Source of the DNA: Allosphingosinicella sp.
Lineage (GTDB): Bacteria > Pseudomonadota > Alphaproteobacteria > Sphingomonadales > Sphingomonadaceae
Reading direction: 5' to 3'
Length of the DNA stretch: 24,291 bases
Assembly (NCBI GenBank): GCA_030146745.1
Contig: JASLBD010000474.1
Span: 1 to 24,291, forward strand
Within the stretch, counting starts at the first letter, position 1. Every line of letters begins with the position of its first letter. The position numbers and the translations under genes were made by a program. Of the stretch, positions 8,153 through 15,237 are shown in pieces. The notes under the pieces are model-generated. The model had not been told where the DNA came from, ran no database searches, and worked only from the letters and a program-made list of their open reading frames with translations.

Positions 8153-8237
8153 CGTCATGCCGGACTTGATCCGGCATCCACCTTCCTTTGGTGCGGTGGC
8201 GCAAGAAGGTGGATCCCGGATCAAGTCCGGGATGACG
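8153..8237. repeat. Extragenic palindromic element (CGTCATGCCGGACTTG family), copy 1
   Basis: Two inverted 33-base arms, 8153-8185 and 8205-8237, match at 31 of 33 positions around a 19-base loop. The outer ends read CGTCATGCCGGACTTGATCC and its complement. The same core occurs at 11103-11187. As RNA it would form a long hairpin just after the EF-hand gene and could act as a 3' stabiliser or weak terminator; no T-tract follows. Confidence 0.85.
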
Positions 8238-8271
8238 ATCCAAACTTAATGCCCGCCGCTCTAAGTCCCCA

Positions 8272-8354
8272 GTTCGCCCTGAGCCTGTCGAAGGGCTTCT
8301 TTTTTCCTCGCGCGCCGCCGGGAAGGAATAAGCTTCGACAGGCTCAGCCCGAAC
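8272..8354. repeat. Extragenic palindromic element (GCCCTGAGCCTGTCGAAG family)
   Basis: Inverted arms at 8272-8293 and 8333-8354 (22 bases each, 20 matching) carry the sequence GAGCCTGTCGAAG. A run of T follows the left arm (8298-8305). It sits between the EF-hand gene and the 3' end of the cyclopropane-synthase paralogue, directly after the other palindromic family, so the 272-base gap between these convergent genes is filled mainly by two nested-type repeats. This type is widely dispersed in sphingomonads. Confidence 0.75.
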
Positions 8355-8381
8355 GGCTTCGGGATGGTGAGGGCTGAAGAC

Positions 8382-9647
8382 CTACTCCGCCGCGAGATGC
8401 CATTGCGGCGGCTCTTCCATCTCGCGCAGCCGCGCCGATTCCTCGTACATATAGTCGCGCGTCATCGGGATGGCGTCGCGGCGCTTCACATACTGGATCT
8501 GCCAATTGACCATCCCGCCGTAGCGGAAGGCGGCCTCGGCGCCCGCCAAATAGAAGAGCCACATACGGTAGAAGCGCTCGTCGTAGAGCGAGATTATCTC
8601 GTCCTTGTGGGCGACGGTGCGATTGTACCATTCCGCCAGCGTCGGCGCGTAATGGAAGCGCATCGCCTCCACGTCGGTCACGATCAGCCGGTGCTTCTCG
8701 GCCTGGGTGACAAGCTCGGACAGAGCCGGGATGTAGCCGCCCGGGAAGATGTACTTGCGAGTCCATTTGTCGGTGACGCCGGGCTCGCCCATCCGCCCGC
8801 AGCAATGGGAGACCATCACTCCGTCGTCCTTCAGAAGCCGGCGCATATGTTCGAAGAAGCCGGGATAATGCGGAGTCCCCAGATGCTCGATCAGGCCGAC
8901 GTTGCTGATCCGGTCGAACTGGCCCTGGACGTCGCGATAATCGGGCAGCTCGAACTTGACCTTGTCCGACACTCCGGCCTCGCGCGCCCGCTCGTTGGAG
9001 AAGTCGACCTGGTCGGGCGCCAAGGCGACTCCGAGCACTTCGACCCCGTACATGCGGTGAAGGTAGAGGGCGAAGCCGCCCCAGCCGCAGCCGACGTCGA
9101 GCACCTTCATGCCCGGCTTCAGATACAGTTTCGAGGCGATGTGCGCCTTCTTGTCGAGCTGGGCCTTTTCGAGGCTGTTCGACAGGTCGCGGTAATAGGC
9201 CATCGTGTACTGGCGGTCCTCGTCGAGGAACAGCTCGTAGAGGCGCCGGGTGAGGTTGTAGGTATGCTCGGCATTGTGCCTCGAGCGGGTCTTCCAGTTG
9301 ATCTGGTCGAGCCGGCCGGCGATCCGGCCGATCCCCCGCCGCAGCGGGCCTTTCGGCTTCAGGGGCCCCTGGCGCTCGACGGGCGCGTTGTAGCGGATCA
9401 GCAGGACGAGGTCGCGAAGGTCGCCCTGCTCGATGATCATCCGGCCGTCCATGAAGACCTCGCCGGCGCCGACGCGCGGGTCCTTGACGACATGGCTGGA
9501 GGCGCCCTTGTCGGTGAAGCGGACTCGGACCGGTCCGTGCGGGGCCGGCTGCCCGTCGCCGTAATGATATTCCTTGCCGTCATGGTCGATGACGGTGAGC
9601 TCGCCCTTGGTGACGATCTTCTTGAGCAGTTTGTCGAGCAGCCACAT
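8382..9647 (-). CDS. Cyclopropane-fatty-acyl-phospholipid synthase family protein, divergent paralogue
   Basis: A 421-residue protein of the CFA synthase family, which methylenates double bonds of membrane phospholipid acyl chains with SAM. The N-terminal domain covers residues 1-120; the Rossmann domain has motif I VLDVGCGWGGFALYLHR (182-198), followed by LPDYRDVQGQFDRISNVGLIEHLG, MVSHCCGRMG, KYIFPGGYIPALSE and LAEWYNR. The Glu of LIEHLG, the His of VSHC and the Tyr of EWYNR correspond to bicarbonate-site residues of E. coli Cfa. The segment before motif I is unusual: it reads HTYNLTRRLYELFLDEDRQYTMAYY (broken here as HTYNLTRRLYELF, then LDEDRQYTMAYY) where the family has HYDxGNDxY and MQYSCAYF. 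The active-site Cys is therefore Met (M149). Activity may be changed. The start at 9647 has GGGGA upstream and aligns with the paralogue. A second family gene lies just upstream on the same strand, 86 bases apart. Confidence 0.9.
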   Translation of the reverse strand: MWLLDKLLKKIVTKGELTVIDHDGKEYHYGDGQPAPHGPVRVRFTDKGASSHVVKDPRVGAGEVFMDGRMIIEQGDLRDLVLLIRYNAPVERQGPLKPKGPLRRGIGRIAGRLDQINWKTRSRHNAEHTYNLTRRLYELFLDEDRQYTMAYYRDLSNSLEKAQLDKKAHIASKLYLKPGMKVLDVGCGWGGFALYLHRMYGVEVLGVALAPDQVDFSNERAREAGVSDKVKFELPDYRDVQGQFDRISNVGLIEHLGTPHYPGFFEHMRRLLKDDGVMVSHCCGRMGEPGVTDKWTRKYIFPGGYIPALSELVTQAEKHRLIVTDVEAMRFHYAPTLAEWYNRTVAHKDEIISLYDERFYRMWLFYLAGAEAAFRYGGMVNWQIQYVKRRDAIPMTRDYMYEESARLREMEEPPQWHLAAE

Positions 9648-9733
9648 TGGTCATGGTCCCCAGGTTTTTCGGCAATGAGCATGGAGGAGCGGGGCGGGTC
9701 AAGCGGGCGCGGGGCGCACCGCCCGGACACTCT

Positions 9734-10975
9734 CTATCCCGTCGGCGGCGGCCCCTGCTTCTCTCTCAGCCGGGCCTCGTCCTTCAGCATGTAATCGCGG
9801 GTCATCGGCGCGGCGTAGCGGCTGCGCAGATATTGAAGCTGGTAGACGACCATCGCTCCGTCCGAGAACATGGTCGACGAGGCGGCGAGGTAGAAAGCGT
9901 AGAGGCGATAGAAGCGGCGATCGTACATCGCCGTGATCTCCGCCTCCTTCGCCTTGAAGCGCTCGTACCAGGCGACGAGCGTATGGATGTAGTGAAGCCG
10001 GAGCGCCTCGCAATCCGCCATGATCATCCGCTCGCGCTCGCTGGCGGCGACAATCTCCGACAGGGCCGGGAGGTAGCCGCCCGGGAAGATGTATTTGAGC
10101 ATGAACCGGTCGGTGGTGCCGGGCTTGCCCATCCGCCCCATCGTGTGGATCAGCGACACTCCGTCCGGCTTCAGAAGCTCGCGCACCTTCTTGAAGAAGG
10201 TCCGGAAGAAGGGCGGCCCGAGATGCTCGAACATCCCGATCGAGACGATCCGGTCGAACTGGCCCTGGACGTCGCGATAATCCATAAGCTCGAACTTGAC
10301 CCGGTCGGAAACCCCCGCCTCCTCGGCCCTTTGCCGGGCGACGGCGAGCTGCTCCTTGGACAGGGTCACCCCGAGCACGTCGACGTCGGCGACCCGGTTC
10401 AGGTAGAGCGCGAGCCCGCCCCAGCCGCAGCCAATGTCGAGCACCTTCTGGCCGGGCTCGAGCAGAAGCTTGGAGGCGATGTGGGCCTTCTTGTCGAGCT
10501 GGGCCTGCTCGATGCCGTTCGACGGATCGGTGAACTAGGCGCAGCTGTACTGCATGTCCGGATCGAGGAAGAGCCGGTAGAGGTCGTTGCCGACGTCGTA
10601 ATGGTGCTGGACGTTCTTCAGCGACCGCGACTTCCAGTTCAGCATGTCGAGGCGGTGGCGAAGCCTGCCGGTCTTCCTGGTGAAGCCGTTGGGCCGGGTC
10701 CGTTCCTCCCAGCGCCGGTTGCGGCGGATGATCCGGACGAGGTCGAGTATCTCGCCCTGCTCGAGCCTGAGCCGGTCGTCCATCCAGCTTTCGGCCGTGC
10801 CCACCGCGGGATCGCGCGCGATCTGGAACGCGACCCGCCGGTCCATCATCCGGACCGTGACCGGCCTCAGCTCCGGATCGGGAGCGCCGAAGCGGTGGGT
10901 CTTTCCGTCGGGATCGATGACGGTGAGCTCGCCCCGCTCGATGAGCCCCGGAAGCATCTTGTCTAGCAGCCGCAT
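9734..10975 (-). pseudogene. cfa: Cyclopropane-fatty-acyl-phospholipid synthase with an in-frame amber stop
   Basis: Read through, this would be 413 residues, close to the intact neighbour. From the ATG at 10975 (MRLLDKMLPGLIERGELTVI) the frame runs through the canonical HHYDVGNDLYRLFLDPDMQYSCA and then meets TAG at 10537-10535. The same frame continues without a shift: FTDPSNGIEQAQLDKKAHI, motif I VLDIGCGWGG, SIGMFEHLG, LIHTMGRMG, KYIFPGGYLPALSE and AWYERF, ending at 9734. The family has Tyr at the TAG position (SCAYF), so one base change TAC to TAG explains it. All later motifs are preserved and no other damage is visible, so the event is recent, a sequencing error, or the codon is read through. 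The N-terminal fragment would be 146 residues without the catalytic Rossmann domain. In-frame upstream starts (TTG 11011, ATG 10996) are possible; 10975 is preferred by alignment with the paralogue. Confidence 0.88.
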
Positions 10976-11102
10976 GGCCGCGCAGAATAACCGCATGTCC
11001 GCCGAGTGCAACTCCGTTACGGCGGCGGTTCGGTTCGGGTCCCCTCTCCCCCCCGAGGGAGGGATGATGCCTGGAGCATCGGGCGATGAGGTTGACCCAC
11101 TT

Positions 11103-11187
11103 CGTCATGCCGGACTTGATCCGGGATCCGTCTTCTTTGCTTCCAACGCCCAAAGAAGGTGGATCCCGGATCAAGTCCGAGATGACG
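11103..11187. repeat. Extragenic palindromic element (CGTCATGCCGGACTTG family), copy 2
   Basis: Two inverted 37-base arms, 11103-11139 and 11151-11187, match at 33 of 37 positions around an 11-base loop. Left arm begins CGTCATGCCGGACTTGATCC, as in the copy at 8153. It fills most of the 234-base gap between the 5' end of the broken cyclopropane synthase and the 3' end of the response regulator gene. Confidence 0.85.
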
Positions 11188-11209
11188 ACTCAAGCCAATC
11201 GCCGAGCGC

Positions 11210-11566
11210 TTAAACGGCCAATGACTCCAGGGCGGCGGCCAGCTCGGCGGCTCGGAAGGGCTTCTGGAGGATCGGGCAGGCTCGGAAGCGCTCCTCGATC
11301 CCGGCGCGGCCGTAGCCGGTGGCGAACAGGAACGGGATGCGGCGCTCGGCGAGCAGGTCGGCGACCGGGAAGCTCGGCTCGCCGGCGAGGTTGACGTCGA
11401 GCATCGCCGCGTCGAACCGGCTCTCGCGGGCCAGGTCCAGAGCGGGGCCGAGCCGGCTCGCCAGCCCGGCGACCTCGTGGCCGAGCTCGAGCAGCATGTC
11501 CTCGATGTTCATGGCTACCAGCATCTCGTCCTCGACGACGAGGATCCTGAGGCGCCGCTCAGCCAA
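11210..11566 (-). CDS. Single-domain response regulator (receiver only)
   Basis: A 118-residue receiver domain with no output domain. The acidic pocket is E12-D13 in LVVEDE, the phosphoacceptor is D57 in AMLDVNL, the conserved Thr is T83 in FATGYG, and the invariant Lys is K102 in ILQKPF. Complete receiver architecture suggests it is functional, acting by protein-protein contact or as a phosphate sink. Its start overlaps the end of the histidine kinase gene by eight bases, so the two are almost certainly co-translated and partners. The FATGYG and QKPF forms are typical of receivers paired with HWE or HisKA_2 kinases in alphaproteobacteria. The target pathway is unknown. Confidence 0.92.
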   Translation of the reverse strand: MAERRLRILVVEDEMLVAMNIEDMLLELGHEVAGLASRLGPALDLARESRFDAAMLDVNLAGEPSFPVADLLAERRIPFLFATGYGRAGIEERFRACPILQKPFRAAELAAALESLAV

Positions 11567-13508
11567 TCGCCCGCTCCGGCGCCCGGATCGCGGCGAGCGA
11601 AGCCTCGATGTCGCAGCGCAGGCCGGCGGGGTCGAATTGGAGGGCGGCGGTGCCTCCCAGATCGGCGGCGAGACCGCGCTCGATCAGCCGGGAGCCGAAG
11701 CCGCGCCGGCTCGGCGGCTCGACCGGCGGCCCGCCGCTCTCCCGCCAGACCAGACGGAGCCGGTCCCCGTCCTGAGTCCAGCCGATCGAGACCCGGCCGC
11801 CGTCGGTGGAAAGCGCTCCATATTTGAAGGCGTTGGTGCCGAGCTCGTGAAGCGCCATCGCCAAAGCGAGCGCCGCGCGGGGCCCCAGCCGGAGCGGCTC
11901 CCCTTCGACGTCGAACCGTCCCGACTCGCCGGCCAGATGCTCGATCGAATCGCTCACCACCCGCTCGAGCGACGCGCCGCCCCAATTCTCCTCGGTGAGG
12001 AGGTTGTGGGCGGCGGACAGCGCCATCAGCCGGGCCTCGAAGCGGGACCTGGCCTCGGCGAGCGACACCTCGCCGCGCAGGGTCTGGAAGGCGATGCCCT
12101 GGACGCTCGCAAGGGTATTCTTCACCCGGTGGTTGAGCTCGTTGATCAGGAGGCGCTGATGCTCCTCGGCGACCTTGCGCTCGTGCACGTCCTCGGTGGA
12201 GCCGTACCACAGGCAGATCTCGCCATCGTCGCGGCGGCGGGGATAGGCGCGCGAGCGGGCCCAGCGGTAGGAGCCGTCGACCATCCGGACCCGGTGCTCG
12301 ATGTCGTAGGGCTCGCCGGTGGCGACGCTGAGGGCCCAGGCCCGAAGGCTGGACTCACGGTCGTCGGGATGGATCGCCTCGATCCAGCTGCCGCCAAGGC
12401 CGCTCGTGCCGGTCCAGACGTTCCAGCGGTTGGCGACCCGGTTGAGCTGGCCGTCGGGAGCCGCCGTCCAGGTCACCTGCGGGTTGAGCTCGACCGTGTG
12501 CCGGTAATGGTCCTCGCTCTCGACCAGCGACTGCTCCGCCCGGGCCTGCTCGACCGCCGCCCAGCTGCGCTCGGCGACGTCCCGGGCGATGGCCGCCTCG
12601 GACCGCTTCCAGGCGCGCGGCTCCGGCTCGTGGACGTAGAGGAGGGCCTTCAAGGCACCTTCGCGGACCAGCGGAACGGCGATCAGCGCCCGAACGCCGG
12701 CCGCCTCCCAGGCCGCGGTCCGATCGGCCGAGCCGAGCGGCAGTTGGCGGATGTCGGGGATGGCGATCAACTGGCCGGAGCGGAAGAGGCCGAGCGCTTC
12801 CTCGCCGAAACTTTCGATCTCGGTGCGCTGGCCGGCGAGGCTCGGGACCGCAGGGCCGCGGGTCCAGTCGCGCTGGACGGAGGCGATCCCCAGAGCCTCG
12901 TCGATCTCGGCCCAGCCGACCCGGGCGGCGCCGAGATAGGATCCGAGCATCTGGACCGCCGCCTGCTTGGCCTCTTCCGGATCGTGAATGCCGCGAAGCC
13001 GGTCGGCGAGGCTGACCTGGAAGGAGAGACGCCGCTCGAGCGTGACCGCCTTGGTGACCTCGTTGGCCTGGTTGAGCACTCCCGCGACCCGGCCCGCCTC
13101 GTCCAGGATCGGGACGAGGTGGCAGTTCCAATAGGTTTCCTCCTCGACCCCGCCCCGAACCAGGCGGAGCGGCCGCTCCTTCACGAAGGCGCCTTCCGCT
13201 CGGCTTTCGACCTGGCCGATCAGCGGCTCGGCGACAGGCCATAGCGAATGGGCGATCCGCGGCGCGGGCAAGCCGAGTGCCGGCCCGTGGCCGACCAGGC
13301 GCTCCCAGGCGTCGTTGTGCACGAGGATTCGCTCAGGCCCCCAGTAGAGAGCGGTGGCGAGCGGGGAGCGCAGGCAGAGCCCGACGGCGAAGGCCAGGCT
13401 GGGCGGCCAGCTCTGCTTCGGGCCGAGGGGGGTCGAGCCCCAATCGTGGCCCAGAACGCTCTCCCCCATCGGCGCGTCGGCCACCGGCACGGGCGAGGGT
13501 GGAGCCAT
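11559..13508 (-). CDS. HWE-family sensor histidine kinase (PAS-GAF-PAS)
   Basis: A 649-residue soluble kinase without transmembrane helices. Domains in order: a PAS-like region (residues about 15-155, with LYWGPERILVHNDAW and PILDEAGRVAGVLNQ), a GAF domain (about 165-320, ending VLVREGALKALLYVHE-like strands near PLVREGALKALLYVHE), a PAS_3 fold (about 330-445, WIEAIHPDDRE and the PAC segment VDGSYRWARSRAYPRRRDDG), then the HWE kinase core. The phosphoacceptor is H460 in NELNHRVKNTLASVQGIA; the N box is LHELGTNAFKYGALS, and the G box is GFGSRLIERGLAADLGG. The HRVKNTL motif and WGGASL before the ATPase region mark the HWE/HisKA_2 group. The start at 13508 has AAAGG at good spacing; 25 upstream in-frame residues were rejected as they carry no domain. 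The cognate regulator follows with an eight-base overlap. The input signal (light, redox or ligand) cannot be told from sequence; the conserved Cys of LOV domains was not found. Confidence 0.92.
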   Translation of the reverse strand: MAPPSPVPVADAPMGESVLGHDWGSTPLGPKQSWPPSLAFAVGLCLRSPLATALYWGPERILVHNDAWERLVGHGPALGLPAPRIAHSLWPVAEPLIGQVESRAEGAFVKERPLRLVRGGVEEETYWNCHLVPILDEAGRVAGVLNQANEVTKAVTLERRLSFQVSLADRLRGIHDPEEAKQAAVQMLGSYLGAARVGWAEIDEALGIASVQRDWTRGPAVPSLAGQRTEIESFGEEALGLFRSGQLIAIPDIRQLPLGSADRTAAWEAAGVRALIAVPLVREGALKALLYVHEPEPRAWKRSEAAIARDVAERSWAAVEQARAEQSLVESEDHYRHTVELNPQVTWTAAPDGQLNRVANRWNVWTGTSGLGGSWIEAIHPDDRESSLRAWALSVATGEPYDIEHRVRMVDGSYRWARSRAYPRRRDDGEICLWYGSTEDVHERKVAEEHQRLLINELNHRVKNTLASVQGIAFQTLRGEVSLAEARSRFEARLMALSAAHNLLTEENWGGASLERVVSDSIEHLAGESGRFDVEGEPLRLGPRAALALAMALHELGTNAFKYGALSTDGGRVSIGWTQDGDRLRLVWRESGGPPVEPPSRRGFGSRLIERGLAADLGGTAALQFDPAGLRCDIEASLAAIRAPERAIG

Positions 13509-13603
13509 GGAGGACCTTTCGTCGTTACGCGCCCTGATAGCGGCAGCGGGCGCGGCGACAAAGCGTTCAAAGCAGTCCGGCAAAGCGGGAGGCGGCCCGT
13601 CCC

Positions 13604-13622
13604 TGCCGAAGCAAGTTCGGCA
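13604..13622. repeat. Short palindrome, partial extragenic repeat arm
   Basis: TGCCGAA, five bases GCAAG, then TTCGGCA, followed by TGACG. It resembles one arm of the CGTCATGCCG repeat family in reverse orientation and lies in the 138-base gap between the SIMPL gene end and the kinase start. The rest of that gap shows nothing I can name. Confidence 0.45.
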
Positions 13623-13646
13623 TGACGCCGGAACGGGCCGCGGGGG

Positions 13647-14369
13647 CTATTTCGACAGCGCGAAATCGGCCCTTATCTGGACCTCGCGAGTGGTGATCCC
13701 GGCCTGGACCGGCGGCGCCGCCGTCCTGGCGATGGGGGGCGGGCCGGCCTGCTCGGCCATCAGCGCGTCGGCGGCGTGGGGATAGGGCTCATGGCCGATG
13801 CTCGAATCCCGTATGGCGAGCACCCGCGCGACCTTGAGCCCGGCCGCCTCGGCGTAAGCCTCGGCGCGTGCGCGAGCGGCCCGATAGGCCGCCGCATAGG
13901 CCGAGCGGCCGGCACTTTCGGGATCGGAGACGCGAAGGTTCGGCCCGGAGAGCACATTGGCCCCGGCTTCGGTGATGGCGGCCAGCGCCTCGCCGGAGCG
14001 CTTGATGTCGCGGATCTTGATCTCGATGAGGTTGTTGGCCTGGAAGCGGCCGCGATTGGGGCCGTAATCGATCCTCGACAAGGTGATCGAGCGGGTCTGG
14101 AGGTCGTCCTCCTCGACGCCGAGCCGCCGCAGCGCCGCCGCGACCTTGTTGATCGTGGCCGTGTTCCGGGCGCTCGCCGCTCCGGAGGTGGCCGCGATCG
14201 TGTCGACCCCGACCGTGAAGCGGGCCTCGTCGGGCCTGACGTCGGCCCGTCCCGAGGCCGAGACCTGGACCAGCACCTCGTCGCGCGCCACCCCGCGCGG
14301 GTCGGGCGCCGCTTTCGAGCAGGCGCCGAGGGCAAGGGCCAGGCCGAGGGCCGTAAGCAGGTCGCGCAT
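13647..14369 (-). CDS. SIMPL domain (DUF541) lipoprotein
   Basis: A 240-residue protein starting MRDLLTALGLALALGACSKA, a lipoprotein signal with lipobox LGAC and the lipidated Cys at residue 17. Residue 18 is Ser, so outer-membrane sorting is more likely. The rest is one SIMPL (DUF541) domain: VQVSASGRADVRPDEARFTVGVDT at its start, the central block VAAALRRLGVEEDDLQTRSITLSRIDYG, and the late part AYAAAYRAARARAEAYAEAAGLKVARVLAIRD, each quoted in pieces typical of the family. E. coli YggE is the best-known relative, linked to oxidative-stress resistance; molecular function is not settled. GGGAG precedes the ATG by seven bases; 16 extra in-frame residues upstream were rejected because they hide the lipobox. 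It is divergent from the M15 peptidase gene, with 117 bases between starts. Confidence 0.9.
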   Translation of the reverse strand: MRDLLTALGLALALGACSKAAPDPRGVARDEVLVQVSASGRADVRPDEARFTVGVDTIAATSGAASARNTATINKVAAALRRLGVEEDDLQTRSITLSRIDYGPNRGRFQANNLIEIKIRDIKRSGEALAAITEAGANVLSGPNLRVSDPESAGRSAYAAAYRAARARAEAYAEAAGLKVARVLAIRDSSIGHEPYPHAADALMAEQAGPPPIARTAAPPVQAGITTREVQIRADFALSK

Positions 14370-14451
14370 GCCATTACTCCCAATCGTTCGGCCGTCGTTG
14401 GAGCGATATAACATCACTTCGTGACGGTATTCCAGCCCTGCCCGAAACCCC

Positions 14452-14480
14452 TTGAAATGTGGCCGAAATTAGGCTATCTA
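14452..14480 (+). promoter_or_regulatory. Possible promoter of the M15 peptidase gene
   Basis: TTGAAA at 14452-14457 and TATCTA at 14475-14480 are separated by 17 bases. The expected transcription start falls at about the ATG (14487), and there is no convincing ribosome-binding site, so the message may be leaderless. The -10 match is weak; this is a sequence-only guess. Confidence 0.3.
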
Positions 14481-14486
14481 GCTGTT

Positions 14487-15131
14487 ATGCAACAACTTAT
14501 CCGCTTCGCAGCGTTCACGCTGGCCGCCCTGTTTGTGATCCTGCTGGCGGCGCCGGCCTCCGCCCAGGAGCGGGCCGAGGGGCAGAGCAAGGCCGATTAT
14601 CTCGCCTGGCTCTCGCGCGACGCCGGCGCCCGGACGATGGTGTTGTCTTTCAAGAGCTTCCTCGAGGCCGCCGACGTCGACGAGGTCGTCCCGACCTGGC
14701 AGCTGGTGCGCACCGCCAGCAAGTGGCGCGACTGCGGCGGCCCCCGCTTCGAGGTCGCTCCTGCGCATGAATGGGTCAACATCGCCGATACGCTTCGCTT
14801 CGTCAAAGACGAGGTCGAGCCGGTGATCGGCGACGTCCAGCCCGTGTCGGGCTTCCGCAACGCCGAGCTGAACCAATGCTCCGGCGGCGCCAAGGCGAGC
14901 GCCCACCGCCACTTCTACGCGCTCGACCTCGTCCCCGCCGACGAGGAGGTCACCCGCACCGCGCTGATCCGCGACGTCTGCCGGATCCACGGCAATGCCG
15001 GCCGCCAGTTCGGGATCGGCCTCGGCTTCTACTCGGGCATGCGCTTCCACCTCGATTCGAAAGGCTATCGCCGCTGGGGCGCCAACGGCAGCGGCGCGAC
15101 CAGCCCCTGCGCGACGGGAAATTACGCCTGA
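14487..15131 (+). CDS. Periplasmic peptidase M15A-like protein
   Basis: A 214-residue protein with a Sec signal (MQQLIRFAAFTLAALFVILL AAPASA; cleavage after A26). The mature part has the M15 zinc-site pattern: SGFRNAELNQ (121-130), S138-x-H140 in ASAHRHFYALDLVP, D147, and the final ligand H188 in GMRFHLD. These agree with the S-x-H-x6-D and H-x-D motifs of the peptidase M15A/VanY-like fold, whose members cut D-Ala-D-Ala or D-Ala crosslinks in peptidoglycan. Three Cys residues in the mature chain (C83, C131, C165) could form disulfides in the periplasm. I expect a cell-wall carboxypeptidase or endopeptidase. An in-frame GTG at 14421 was rejected because the signal peptide begins at 14487. An intrinsic terminator follows the stop, so it is monocistronic. 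Confidence 0.85.
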   Translation: MQQLIRFAAFTLAALFVILLAAPASAQERAEGQSKADYLAWLSRDAGARTMVLSFKSFLEAADVDEVVPTWQLVRTASKWRDCGGPRFEVAPAHEWVNIADTLRFVKDEVEPVIGDVQPVSGFRNAELNQCSGGAKASAHRHFYALDLVPADEEVTRTALIRDVCRIHGNAGRQFGIGLGFYSGMRFHLDSKGYRRWGANGSGATSPCATGNYA

Positions 15132-15136
15132 GACGG

Positions 15137-15161
15137 AGCCGCCCTTGGAGCGGCTTTTTTT
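15137..15161 (+). terminator. Intrinsic terminator after the M15 peptidase gene
   Basis: Stem AGCCGC (15137-15142) with GCGGCT (15150-15155), loop CCTTGGA, followed by seven T residues. It begins six bases after the stop and separates this gene from the large oxidase gene. Confidence 0.88.
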
Positions 15162-15210
15162 GGGCGACGGATCAAGTTGAAGGATTATTGTAGGAAAAGT
15201 TCTGGTTTTG

Positions 15211-15232
15211 TTCTCCCAACCGCTCGGGAGAA
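15211..15232 (+). promoter_or_regulatory. Hairpin covering the ribosome-binding site of the oxidase gene
   Basis: TTCTCCC (15211-15217) is perfectly complementary to GGGAGAA (15226-15232), with an eight-base loop. The right arm contains the GGGAG Shine-Dalgarno sequence that sits eight bases before the ATG at 15238. Folding would hide it, so translation may be limited or switchable. The stem is only seven pairs; no ligand-binding domain is visible in the 76 bases after the terminator. Confidence 0.45.
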
Positions 15233-15237
15233 TCACC

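Noticed and set aside
10245..10444. Separate short methyltransferase starting at the Met of the cyclopropane-synthase motif I (10444)
   Set aside because: That Met is inside motif I; the frame is continuous with the upstream half except for one stop codon, so a broken full-length gene is the better reading.
14487..15131. M15 peptidase as a phage endolysin linked with the tail-like oxidase
   Set aside because: It has a Sec signal peptide, its own terminator and no holin or other phage gene nearby; a chromosomal cell-wall enzyme is simpler.
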